Shown here in pieces: positions 10,978-17,922 of a stretch of 64,000 nt of DNA. The notes under the pieces are model-generated. The model saw only the letters and a list, made by a program, of their open reading frames with translations. It did no database searches and was not told the origin of the DNA. Every line of letters starts with the position of its first letter. Positions within the stretch are counted from its first letter, which is position 1. Source of the stretch: Cohnella faecalis (GTDB lineage: Bacteria; Bacillota; Bacilli; Paenibacillales; Paenibacillaceae); NCBI RefSeq assembly GCF_003570905.1, contig NZ_QXJM01000032.1, positions 58,481 to 122,480 on the forward strand, given 5' to 3'. A program made the translations under genes and the position numbers.

Positions 10978-11502
10978 ATGAGCCGAATCTATCGCATGCT
11001 CCTCGAAGTGGAACGCCCTTTTTTTCTGCACGTTAACTTGCGGTACCGCCATTATCTGCTTAACCGGCTTTTTCATATATTTTCCTTGCTCGGAGGAGCG
11101 ACGTTCACCCTTGTCTTCTCGCTGGCCGTCGGCTGGTTCGCAGCCGAGCCATGGAGTACGGCGGGCTGGCAAGCGCTCGCTGCCGTCGCGCTCAGCCACA
11201 TTCCGGTCGCTGTCGCCAAGCGCAGCGCGCCGCGTCTGCGGCCCTACCAAGAGTTCCCGCAAGCGAATACGAATCGCAAGCCGCTGAAGGATCCCTCGTT
11301 CCCTTCGGGGCACACGACGGCCGCATTCGCCATGCTCACGCCCTGGATGCTCGCCGAGCCGATGCTTATTCCCATACTGCTTCCGGTCGGAATCGGCGTT
11401 GCTCTCTCCCGCGTCTACTTCGGGCTCCATTACCCGAGCGACACGATCGCAGGAGCTCTCCTCGGCAGCGCTACAGCGCTTCTCGTATCCATATGGATTT
11501 AA
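10978..11502 (+). CDS. PAP2-family membrane phosphatase
   Basis: Integral membrane phosphatase, probably acting on a lipid (di)phosphate such as undecaprenyl diphosphate or phosphatidate. It has 174 residues with four to five membrane segments. All three parts of the acid-phosphatase signature are present: KRSAPRLRP, PSGHT and SRVYFGLHYPSD, with the catalytic His residues. The ATG follows AAAGGAGATGGACC. It is transcribed away from the GT4 gene. A second PAP2 protein is encoded about 850 bp further on. Confidence 0.88.
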   Translation: MSRIYRMLLEVERPFFLHVNLRYRHYLLNRLFHIFSLLGGATFTLVFSLAVGWFAAEPWSTAGWQALAAVALSHIPVAVAKRSAPRLRPYQEFPQANTNRKPLKDPSFPSGHTTAAFAMLTPWMLAEPMLIPILLPVGIGVALSRVYFGLHYPSDTIAGALLGSATALLVSIWI

Positions 11503-11518
11503 TCGGCCGAATAGAATG

Positions 11519-11567
11519 AAAAAAGCATCCCGTCGCTCGAAAGCCGAGCCGTTCGCGATGCTTTTTT
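11519..11567. terminator. Bidirectional terminator between PAP2 and trmB
   Basis: AAAAAAGCATC ... GATGCTTTTTT inverted repeat placed between two convergent genes, with A and T runs on both sides so that it can serve both. Confidence 0.85.
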
Positions 11568-11571
11568 CTTT

Positions 11572-12336
11572 TCAATTATTTTCTATATCCAACGTTTGTT
11601 CCCGCGCTTCGGCCCGGCGAGCTTGCTCGGCGAATTCCTCGGCGATACGCGCGCGGTGCTCGGCGACAATCCGATCGCCGATAGCGGCTTCGAGCCGATA
11701 AATAGGCATTCCTTGCCCGGAAAATTTCGTTTCGTACTCCGTCAGCACGAGATCGTGGCGAATGCCGTCGCGGTGCAGGTCGAGCGAAATATTTTTCATC
11801 TGAAGCCCGGTGTCGGAAAAGCTGTTGAGCGAAAACTCGAACAGGCTCAGCGAGTCCGTCTTGAAATGAATTTCTCCGTACTCGTCCAACGCTTCCTTAT
11901 ATTTAAGAAGAAACCTCGGGTGAGTAAGCCTGCGCTTCGCATGCTTCGACTTCGGCCAAGGATCGCTGAAATTCAAGTAGATGCGCGCAAGCTCTCCCGG
12001 CTCGAACATAAGCTCCAGCTGCTCCACGTTGCCTCTGACAAGCGCGAGATTCGGAACCTCCTCGCTCCCTTTTTCCCGCCACACCTTCCTGGCCTTCTCG
12101 CTTCCCCGGCGGATCAGTTCGTCGAATATGTCCATTCCTATGTAATTGATTTGCTCGTTAGTGCCGCTCATCGTGCTGATGAACTGGCCTTTGCCCATGC
12201 CAAGCTCGATGTGAATCGGATGGTCGTTCCCGAAATACTCGTGCCAGCGTCCCTTCAGCTTCTGCGGCTCCAGCACAACCAGATCCGGCTGGCGCTCCAG
12301 ACTTTCCCGAATGTTCTTTCGTCCTCTAAGGCGCAT
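11572..12336 (-). CDS. trmB: tRNA (guanine46-N7)-methyltransferase
   Basis: Methylates G46 in the tRNA variable loop using S-adenosylmethionine. The product has 254 residues, slightly long for the family because of a charged C-terminal tail rich in Ala, Glu and Arg. The SAM-binding IELGMGKGQFI, the YIGMDIFDELIRRG segment and the TrmB hallmark YLNFSDPWPKSKHAKRRLTHPRFL are all clear. It sits 23 bp after the second PAP2 gene on the same strand and may be cotranscribed with it. Confidence 0.95.
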   Translation of the reverse strand: MRLRGRKNIRESLERQPDLVVLEPQKLKGRWHEYFGNDHPIHIELGMGKGQFISTMSGTNEQINYIGMDIFDELIRRGSEKARKVWREKGSEEVPNLALVRGNVEQLELMFEPGELARIYLNFSDPWPKSKHAKRRLTHPRFLLKYKEALDEYGEIHFKTDSLSLFEFSLNSFSDTGLQMKNISLDLHRDGIRHDLVLTEYETKFSGQGMPIYRLEAAIGDRIVAEHRARIAEEFAEQARRAEAREQTLDIENN

Positions 12337-12359
12337 TTTCCAATCTCCCCCTTATAATT

Positions 12360-12992
12360 TCAACGGCGCAAGTACCGTTTGAATGAAGCGATGCAAGCGA
12401 GCAGCAGCGTCCCGCTGGCCAAATATCCCCCGACGATATCGCTCGGATAGTGGACTCCCACGTAGATCCGGCTAATGCCGATGCACAAGATCAGCGCTGC
12501 GCCGAATATTAGCCACGTTACGCGAGCCGCCGCATTGGGCAAATGAACCCAAATCAAGTACGTCAACGCTCCGTACATCGCGAACGAAGCCATCGAATGA
12601 CCGCTCGGAAACGAATAGCCGGCTTCTTCGATCAGCCGATGAAGATTCGGTCTTTCTCTCTCGAACGTATGCTTCAATACCGAATTGAGCAGAGGCGCGC
12701 CGCCGGTCACGACAATAAAAAACAGCAGTTCCTTTCGATGACGAAGCACGACGAACAAGAAAACAATGACGATAAGCGCGATGACCATCGCCGGCTTCGT
12801 CGAGCCGATCCAGCTGAAAGCTTTCATGAACCGGGTCAAGCCCGGAGATTCCCAGCCTTGTACGACCTGAATGATATTGGAATCGAAGCTGTGCACTCGA
12901 TCCCGTCCTACGAGCCAAGCCAGCGCTCCGAAGCCGACAGCCGCCAGCAGACTAAGCCCCCAGGCGCCAAGCAGCCTAGATAACCATTTCAT
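12360..12992 (-). CDS. PAP2-family membrane phosphatase
   Basis: 210-residue membrane phosphatase with about six transmembrane segments. The signature is complete: KHTFERERPNLHR, the catalytic GYSFPSGHSMASFA and SRIYVGVHYPSD. It resembles undecaprenyl-diphosphatase or phosphatidylglycerophosphatase B types; the exact lipid is not determinable. The frame is open upstream to 13106, but the ATG at 12992 follows AAAGGATT and begins directly before the first membrane helix (MKWLSRLLGAWGLSLL), so it is preferred. Confidence 0.87.
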   Translation of the reverse strand: MKWLSRLLGAWGLSLLAAVGFGALAWLVGRDRVHSFDSNIIQVVQGWESPGLTRFMKAFSWIGSTKPAMVIALIVIVFLFVVLRHRKELLFFIVVTGGAPLLNSVLKHTFERERPNLHRLIEEAGYSFPSGHSMASFAMYGALTYLIWVHLPNAAARVTWLIFGAALILCIGISRIYVGVHYPSDIVGGYLASGTLLLACIASFKRYLRR

Positions 12993-13067
12993 AAATACGC
13001 CAATCCTTTCGTTAATCGTAGCAAAAACGACAACAAGAAGTTTACCACGAAACGAGCGAATGAAGAA

Positions 13068-13104
13068 ATAAAAGACCGCGCGTCCTCTGCCGGACATCGC
13101 GGTC
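13068..13104 (-). terminator. Terminator of lipoprotein gene at 13153
   Basis: GACCGCG / CGCGGTC stem (13074-13080 and 13098-13104), followed on the minus strand by TTTTATTTC. It lies between the lipoprotein gene and the PAP2 gene. Confidence 0.7.
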
Positions 13105-13152
13105 AATGGTGTACTGCGGCTTTAACGAACCGTTGTCAGGCTTTGTCTGCGA

Positions 13153-14256
13153 CTATGCTCTGCGGTTCGTTCGCCTGAGGAGAAGGATATCCGCCGATGA
13201 GACAGTATCCCCTGCGGCGATCGGTTTCAACAAAAACCGGCTTACTCGCGTCTCGAAAAAGGAAGGAGCTTGCTCCCATGCTTTTTTGGAAATCGTCAAA
13301 ACGAAAGAACCGTCTTTGTCGGGCAGAGTGACGGTATAGGGCGAATCGGCGTTTACGCCGATCATAACGGACCAGTATACGGCCCCTTCTGCCGCTTGGC
13401 TGACGAGCGTCGGCGGTTTGTCGGTGATGATATTGCCTTCCGCCGGAAGCGTTATGTCCGTCTGCACGCTCGTATCCTCCGGGAATCGATACACGCGATT
13501 TTCCGGCAGCGAATATTTCGTTTCCCCTACGTGGACATTCAAAGACAAATCCTCGTCTTCTTCCGGGGAGTAGTACAGCACATACTCGCCTTTGTCATTC
13601 GACGGCTCGGATCGCGACCAGCCTTCCCCGTTGTCTCGCACGAAGCTGACGATTGCGTCTTTGACCGGCGATCCGTCGGCAGCTTTTACCGTGCCTCTGA
13701 TCGCATAGTTGTACAGGGCCGTGACCGGAAAATCCTGCCCTTCCTCGACGACGGCGCGAGCGTGAACCTCCACCGCCTCCGGATCGTTCGCGGACGCTTT
13801 TACGTCGACGACCTGGACTGGATAATAAATGTCAACGGAGCTCTTCGCAGCTAACAAAGCGGTCTTAGCCGATTGCCCGACCGATTTGCCCGCTATCGCC
13901 GCTTGCTCCGCAGATGTTACGCTGACGGAAAGCGTCTGCGGGATGCTCCGGTCGACCATGAACTCGAACGAGCCGTCCTCGGATGTCGTGACGTTCCGTT
14001 TGCCGGCCAGATTCACTTCGACTCCCGAAACCGGCTGGCCGTCCGACAGCACTTTGCCCGCGACGGGAACGACATGCGAATTGTCCATTTTCCAGGACTG
14101 AACGGCCAACGCGCTTTGATCGATAGCTATGGAAACCGCCGAGCTGCCTTCGTCCGTCGCCTTGCTCTCTTCGTTCTTCGAATTGTCGGAGCAGCCGGAC
14201 AACAATCCTAAAGCCAATGCCAATACGGCGGTACCCGCCAAGTAACGTTTGTGCAT
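13153..14256 (-). CDS. Lipoprotein with carboxypeptidase-regulatory-like repeats
   Basis: 367-residue predicted surface lipoprotein of unknown function. Signal peptide with lipobox LLSGC (Cys at about residue 22). About residues 55-115 (VPVAGKVLSDGQPVSGVEVNL...TTSEDGSFEF) and 170-260 (IRGTVKAADGSPVKDAIVSF...NDKGEYVLYY) are two copies of the transthyretin-like beta-sandwich found in carboxypeptidase regulatory domains. These are often binding or spacer modules. AAGGAGG precedes the ATG. It lies 68 bp after the quinoprotein gene on the same strand, but a good terminator separates them. Confidence 0.72.
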   Translation of the reverse strand: MHKRYLAGTAVLALALGLLSGCSDNSKNEESKATDEGSSAVSIAIDQSALAVQSWKMDNSHVVPVAGKVLSDGQPVSGVEVNLAGKRNVTTSEDGSFEFMVDRSIPQTLSVSVTSAEQAAIAGKSVGQSAKTALLAAKSSVDIYYPVQVVDVKASANDPEAVEVHARAVVEEGQDFPVTALYNYAIRGTVKAADGSPVKDAIVSFVRDNGEGWSRSEPSNDKGEYVLYYSPEEDEDLSLNVHVGETKYSLPENRVYRFPEDTSVQTDITLPAEGNIITDKPPTLVSQAAEGAVYWSVMIGVNADSPYTVTLPDKDGSFVLTISKKAWEQAPSFFETRVSRFLLKPIAAGDTVSSADILLLRRTNRRA

Positions 14257-14275
14257 CTTATATCCTCCTTCGTAA

Positions 14276-14308
14276 GAAAGAGGCGGGTCCGCAGACCTGC
14301 CTCTTTTC
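14276..14308 (-). terminator. Terminator after the quinoprotein gene
   Basis: GAAAGAGGCGGGTC / GACCTGCCTCTTTTC stem with loop CGCA, ending in Ts on the minus strand, just past the stop at 14325. Some read-through into the next lipoprotein gene is possible. Confidence 0.7.
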
Positions 14309-14324
14309 TTTTGTTACTGACGGC

Positions 14325-16052
14325 TTACTTTTTCGAGTGATCCACTCCGCCTTCGACGTTACCGTCTGCGGAAGCGCCTTGCGTTTTGTCGCCGCCGAGC
14401 GCGAACACAAACATCTTCGGCTTGGTGCCGCCGGAAGTGAACGCTACGTACTGCTTGCCGTTCTGCGTGAAGATCGACGGCGCGGACATGACATTATCGC
14501 CGTCGAGCTGGAATTCCCAGACGATCTTGCCGGATTTGATGTCAAGCGCGCGCACTTTGCCGTTCAGCTCGCCGTAGAAAGCAAGACCGGCCGCCGTGCT
14601 GGTGAAGCCGCCGCGCATCTCGTGATCCGTGTCGTATTGGTAAGCGACTTTGCCGGTATTCATGTCGATCGCCGTGACGGTTCCGTAAGGAACGATATCC
14701 GCTGGAGTTTCGCCGAGTGTCGTGCCGAACGGCGTCACTTCCTCTTTTTTGCCTTCGTAGCCTTTGACTACGTTCGGCGATTCGACGCCTGGAATAAGAA
14801 CGTAGTTCGTTTCCGGATCGTACGTCTCAGGCGCGTAGTTCTGTCCGCCGTATACGCCCGGATAGATCAGGACGCCTTCCGGAGTCGGATCAGGGTGAGA
14901 GATTTTTTTGGCGAATTGGACGTTCTTGTAGACGACTTCGCCCGTTGCTGCGTCCCATGCGAACCATTCGCCGGATTTGCCGCCGTGAACGACGACTTTG
15001 CGCTCGGCTCCGTTGATTTTCGCTTTGATAAGCATCGGAGTGGCCGCCGCGTCGTAATCCCACAAGTCGTGGCTTACTTCTTGCTGAGCCCATACGAGCT
15101 TGCCCGTTTTGCTGTCGAGAGCTACGATCGAATCGGTGTACGGGTTCGCGCCGGGACGGTCGACGCCGTACATATCGGGAGCCGGGTTCCCGGTGCCGAA
15201 ATACATCAGACCCGTTTCTTCGTCGAACGTGGACGGATTCCATACCGCGCCGCCGCCGTTGTATTTATTGTTTTTCAGCCAATCCTGGCCTTTCGGCGGA
15301 ACCGTCCAGAACGGAGCGTCCCAGGCCGGGGTCAAATCGCTCGCTTTGTACGCCATGACGAAGCCCCGAACGCCGTTGTCGCCGCCGCTGCTGCCGATAT
15401 AGACGTTGCCGTTGAAGTAAACCGGAGCCGTCGTCTCGTAATAACCGTTCGCGACCGTTACGTTCTCGACCGCGTCGGAGATGTTGACCGCTTTGACCGT
15501 TTGGCCTGTTTTCGCATCGAGCGCGATCAGACGGTTATCCAGCGTCAGCATGAACACTTTGCCTTCGGCTACAGCTACGCCGCGATTGGCGACGATATAC
15601 AGATTTTTCGAATTTTCGAGCAGCGTGGCATCGGGAGCCCAGTGCCAGATTTGCGTGCCCTTCACCGCATCGAAAGCAAATACGTGGTTTTTCGAAGTCG
15701 TGACATACAGAACGCCGTCAACGACGACGGTGAAGGACTGGTTCCCGTTCGGAATCGTGGAATCGAGCTTTTTGAAATCCGTCGACCAAACGATGCCCAG
15801 CTCGCCGACATTGTCTTTCGTCACTTCCGTATAAGGAACATGGCGAGTGCTTGCCAAGTCAAAATGCACGCTAGGGAAATTTTCGTTCTGCGCGGTCGCG
15901 GCAGTCGGTGAAGCGGAAGCGCTCGCGGAAGGCGAAGCCGAGCTCGATGCGGATGCGGACGGCGATGAATTGGAATTGTTGTTATCGCTGCAAGCCGCAA
16001 GAGAGACGCTTACTGCCAATACTGCGCTTATGACGCCAAGTGTTTTTTTCAA
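14325..16052 (-). CDS. PQQ-dependent alcohol-dehydrogenase-like lipoprotein
   Basis: 575-residue predicted surface lipoprotein (lipobox SLAAC, Cys21) with a Ser/Ala/Pro linker to about residue 50 and a quinoprotein beta-propeller of the methanol/ethanol dehydrogenase type. Visible family motifs are NRGVAVAEGKVF (157-168), SSGGDNGVRG (221-230), GTGNPAPD (286-293), DRPGANPYTDSIVALD and HDLWDYD (328-334). By alignment from memory with MxaF, Asp332 is the catalytic Asp, Asn289 a metal ligand, Asp225 replaces the metal-binding Glu, and Asp334 is the extra Asp of lanthanide-type enzymes. The vicinal Cys-Cys of methanol dehydrogenases is absent. No PQQ synthesis genes are in the window. It is divergent from a cupredoxin gene. 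Confidence 0.8.
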   Translation of the reverse strand: MKKTLGVISAVLAVSVSLAACSDNNNSNSSPSASASSSASPSASASASPTAATAQNENFPSVHFDLASTRHVPYTEVTKDNVGELGIVWSTDFKKLDSTIPNGNQSFTVVVDGVLYVTTSKNHVFAFDAVKGTQIWHWAPDATLLENSKNLYIVANRGVAVAEGKVFMLTLDNRLIALDAKTGQTVKAVNISDAVENVTVANGYYETTAPVYFNGNVYIGSSGGDNGVRGFVMAYKASDLTPAWDAPFWTVPPKGQDWLKNNKYNGGGAVWNPSTFDEETGLMYFGTGNPAPDMYGVDRPGANPYTDSIVALDSKTGKLVWAQQEVSHDLWDYDAAATPMLIKAKINGAERKVVVHGGKSGEWFAWDAATGEVVYKNVQFAKKISHPDPTPEGVLIYPGVYGGQNYAPETYDPETNYVLIPGVESPNVVKGYEGKKEEVTPFGTTLGETPADIVPYGTVTAIDMNTGKVAYQYDTDHEMRGGFTSTAAGLAFYGELNGKVRALDIKSGKIVWEFQLDGDNVMSAPSIFTQNGKQYVAFTSGGTKPKMFVFALGGDKTQGASADGNVEGGVDHSKK

Positions 16053-16096
16053 GTTTGACCCTCCTAGTAGCAGTGCAATATAAGTCGTGGACCGAT

Positions 16097-16126
16097 CATA
16101 TACCTTACTAATAAGATTGTTTTCAA
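16097..16126 (-). promoter_or_regulatory. Promoter of quinoprotein gene with embedded palindrome
   Basis: Minus-strand TTGAAA (16121-16126), 18-bp spacer, TATATG (16097-16102). The 12-bp near-palindrome CTTACTAATAAG (16104-16115) fills the spacer, the classic place for a repressor. The same sequence in the other orientation occurs before the cupredoxin gene. Confidence 0.6.
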
Positions 16127-16232
16127 TGAGGAATATTACTCTGGTTGTTTGTAATCGTCAACATAAAATTCACAATTTTTTAATTGATTTTTAATGTATC
16201 TAGGCGTAACATGATGTACCGGACCGATAATA

Positions 16233-16248
16233 ATCTTATTAGTAAGAT
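16233..16248 (+). promoter_or_regulatory. Palindromic operator before the cupredoxin gene
   Basis: ATCTTATTAGTAAGAT is an almost perfect 16-bp palindrome, 36 bp before the start codon. It matches the site inside the divergent quinoprotein promoter (14 of 16 positions are shared when inverted). Size and symmetry fit a MarR-type dimer; the MarR gene at 16783 is the obvious candidate. Confidence 0.6.
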
Positions 16249-16284
16249 ACTTTGCACCATTTTATATTTAAGGGGGAAATCATC

Positions 16285-16710
16285 ATGAAAACCAAGCATA
16301 CCGTCTTCTCTCTGCTGTCGATCGCCGCTCTGGCTATGGCGCTTAGCGCTTGCGGGGGCAACAATGACGACAACGCCGCTTCTTCCGCTCCTGCGAGCCC
16401 GTCGGCTTCTTCTTCCGCTTCGGCTTCCGCTCCTGCAGCCGGCGGCGAAACGAAAGAGATTACGATTACCGCAAGCAACTGGAAATTCGACCAAACGGAT
16501 ATTAAAGTGCACAAAGGCGACACTATCAAATTAACGCTGAAAAACGAGTCCGGCATGCACGCCATCGCCATCGACGACTTGAACGTCGAAGTCAAATCCG
16601 GCGAAACGAAAGAATTCACGGTCACCGATGCCGGAACGTTCGAATTCCACTGCAGCATTACATGCGGCCAAGGCCACGACAACATGAGCGGCAACATCGT
16701 CGTTGAATAA
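16285..16710 (+). CDS. CuA-type cupredoxin lipoprotein
   Basis: 141-residue predicted surface lipoprotein (lipobox ALSAC, Cys23), Ser/Ala linker to about residue 55, then one cupredoxin domain. The ligand set is that of the dinuclear CuA site of cytochrome oxidase subunit II: His92, then Cys123-x3-Cys127-x3-His131-x2-Met134. It would act as a one-electron carrier outside the membrane. The start is the ATG at 16285 after AAGGGGG. Divergent placement and a shared palindrome with the quinoprotein gene suggest it accepts that enzyme's electrons; this is inference. Confidence 0.87.
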   Translation: MKTKHTVFSLLSIAALAMALSACGGNNDDNAASSAPASPSASSSASASAPAAGGETKEITITASNWKFDQTDIKVHKGDTIKLTLKNESGMHAIAIDDLNVEVKSGETKEFTVTDAGTFEFHCSITCGQGHDNMSGNIVVE

Positions 16711-16728
16711 GTTCAAGCGTTCACGCGC

Positions 16729-16770
16729 AAAAAAGGACCGTATGCTGCAAGCAGCTAACGGTCCTTTTTT
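16729..16770. terminator. Bidirectional terminator between cupredoxin and marR genes
   Basis: AAAAAAGGACCGT / ACGGTCCTTTTTT inverted repeat between convergent genes, with A and T runs on either side. Confidence 0.85.
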
Positions 16771-16782
16771 GATTCGAATTCG

Positions 16783-17211
16783 TTAAGTCCTCGGGTCGAC
16801 CAGCTTCGAATAAATCTGATGCAGCATGGCGATCTCCGCATCGGTAAGCACGGAAAAGATGACGTTCAACACCTGCTCCCATACGGCATCCGTTCTGATC
16901 ACCATCGCACGGCCTTCTTCGGTCGTTTCCAAAAAAACAGCTCTGCGATCCTCTCCATCGCTACGCAGTCTGCGAATGAGCCCCCTGCTCAACAGTTTAT
17001 CGCATACGGTCGTTATTCCGCCGGAGGAAAGCGATAATTGCAATCCAAGCTCCTTGGCCTGCAAAGGCCCTTTTTTGGCTATGATGGAAAGCGCCGCCGT
17101 TTGGGTGGAAGAAAGATCCATCGTATTATGCCGATACCATTCCGTCTCGAAGATCCGCTTATGCATCAACGATTTCTCTACATAAGACAACAACAGCTCG
17201 TTCCTGTTCAA
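16783..17211 (-). CDS. MarR-family transcriptional regulator
   Basis: 142-residue winged-helix repressor-type protein. LSSTQTAALSIIAKKGPLQAKELGLQLSLSSGGITTVCDKLLSRGLIRRLRSDGEDRRAVFLETTEEG is split here only by eye: helix-turn-helix about residues 50-75, wing with the D-x-R motif about 85-95. Terminal helices would form the dimer. No cysteine is seen in the DNA-binding core that would suggest a thiol switch. It is the nearest regulator to the quinoprotein-cupredoxin pair and probably binds the two palindromes between them (inference). Confidence 0.88.
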   Translation of the reverse strand: MNRNELLLSYVEKSLMHKRIFETEWYRHNTMDLSSTQTAALSIIAKKGPLQAKELGLQLSLSSGGITTVCDKLLSRGLIRRLRSDGEDRRAVFLETTEEGRAMVIRTDAVWEQVLNVIFSVLTDAEIAMLHQIYSKLVDPRT

Positions 17212-17375
17212 AAGAATCCATTCTTCCTTCCGGGTCTTTCTGCCTATGCCTATAAGATACCAGAAATTTCAATGCGGGTGAAGCGAGATGTCCGCCGTCG
17301 AACGGTATTCCTTTCCATATCAGAATTTCCGTTTATTGCGCTATTGTAGTAAAAAATCCGATACAATAGAAAAAT

Positions 17376-17406
17376 AAAACCGGAATGCCTCCGCGGCATT
17401 CCGGTT
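17376..17406 (-). terminator. Terminator of small gene at 17421
   Basis: CCGGAATGCC / GGCATTCCGG perfect stem with a five-base loop, followed on the minus strand by TTTTATTTTTC. Confidence 0.85.
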
Positions 17407-17420
17407 AGAGATTCGTTTCA

Positions 17421-17606
17421 TCAGTTCAGCGGACGGTTTTCTTCGATCTGATACTGGTCGTCAATTGCGTTATGCAGCTTCTTCTTGGCGGATACTTCCA
17501 CCTTGTGGTTGCCGTGAAATTTGATACCTGCGAGCGCCATCAATTCCTTGATCGTCAGCTCGACCTTAACCGTGTCGTCCCCTTGAGGGATTCTTAATCC
17601 GTTCAT
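17421..17606 (-). CDS. Small conserved-looking hypothetical protein
   Basis: 61 residues, not recognised. The sequence is mixed alpha/beta and charged, with VKVELTIKELMALAGIKFHGNHKVEVSAKK resembling two strands around a helix. There is no signal or membrane segment. A GTG in frame lies inside the ribosome binding site AGAGGTGAG; the ATG at 17606 is correctly spaced from it and is chosen. It has a strong own terminator and sits alone between marR and a sensor kinase, so it is likely a real monocistronic gene. Confidence 0.6.
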   Translation of the reverse strand: MNGLRIPQGDDTVKVELTIKELMALAGIKFHGNHKVEVSAKKKLHNAIDDQYQIEENRPLN

Positions 17607-17922
17607 GAAACTCACCTCTCCGTTCTAATCATAGTAATGGGTTTATGTTGCCCGAGTGACGGATGCGATATGAGAATGATTCGACGATTAAACTGCGATG
17701 TTAGGTTTTTTCGTTGATTTGTCGCACTTTTAATATAACACTTCATGTTAGCTTTTTCAAGAGCAAACCACGCCTCCATCGCCCTATTTCCGATATTGTT
17801 TCAGCATCGGATGCCCCGTCTTTCATCCGAATCGGCGATTGATCCCTTTCTTCTTTGCAAGCATATAGATCTTGAAGCTTTGGTTTTGCGCGTTTCGAGT
17901 TCCGATTGGAGGCCTGCATGCA
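17607..17922. other. Intergenic region upstream of the YesM-type kinase
   Basis: 316 bp between divergent genes. It must contain promoters for both; AT-rich TTTTAATATAACAC near 17730 is the only promoter-like stretch, with no convincing -35. No gene or repeat seen. Confidence 0.4.

Noticed and set aside
14217..15911. 564-codon plus-strand frame opposite the quinoprotein gene
   Set aside because: Composition (Arg, Val, Phe rich without pattern) is that of an antisense shadow; the quinoprotein frame carries all known motifs.
17340..17406. Small RNA gene from a TTGCGC / TACAAT promoter into the terminator at 17376
   Set aside because: The distance from the predicted start to the hairpin is only a few bases; the hairpin belongs to the minus-strand gene.
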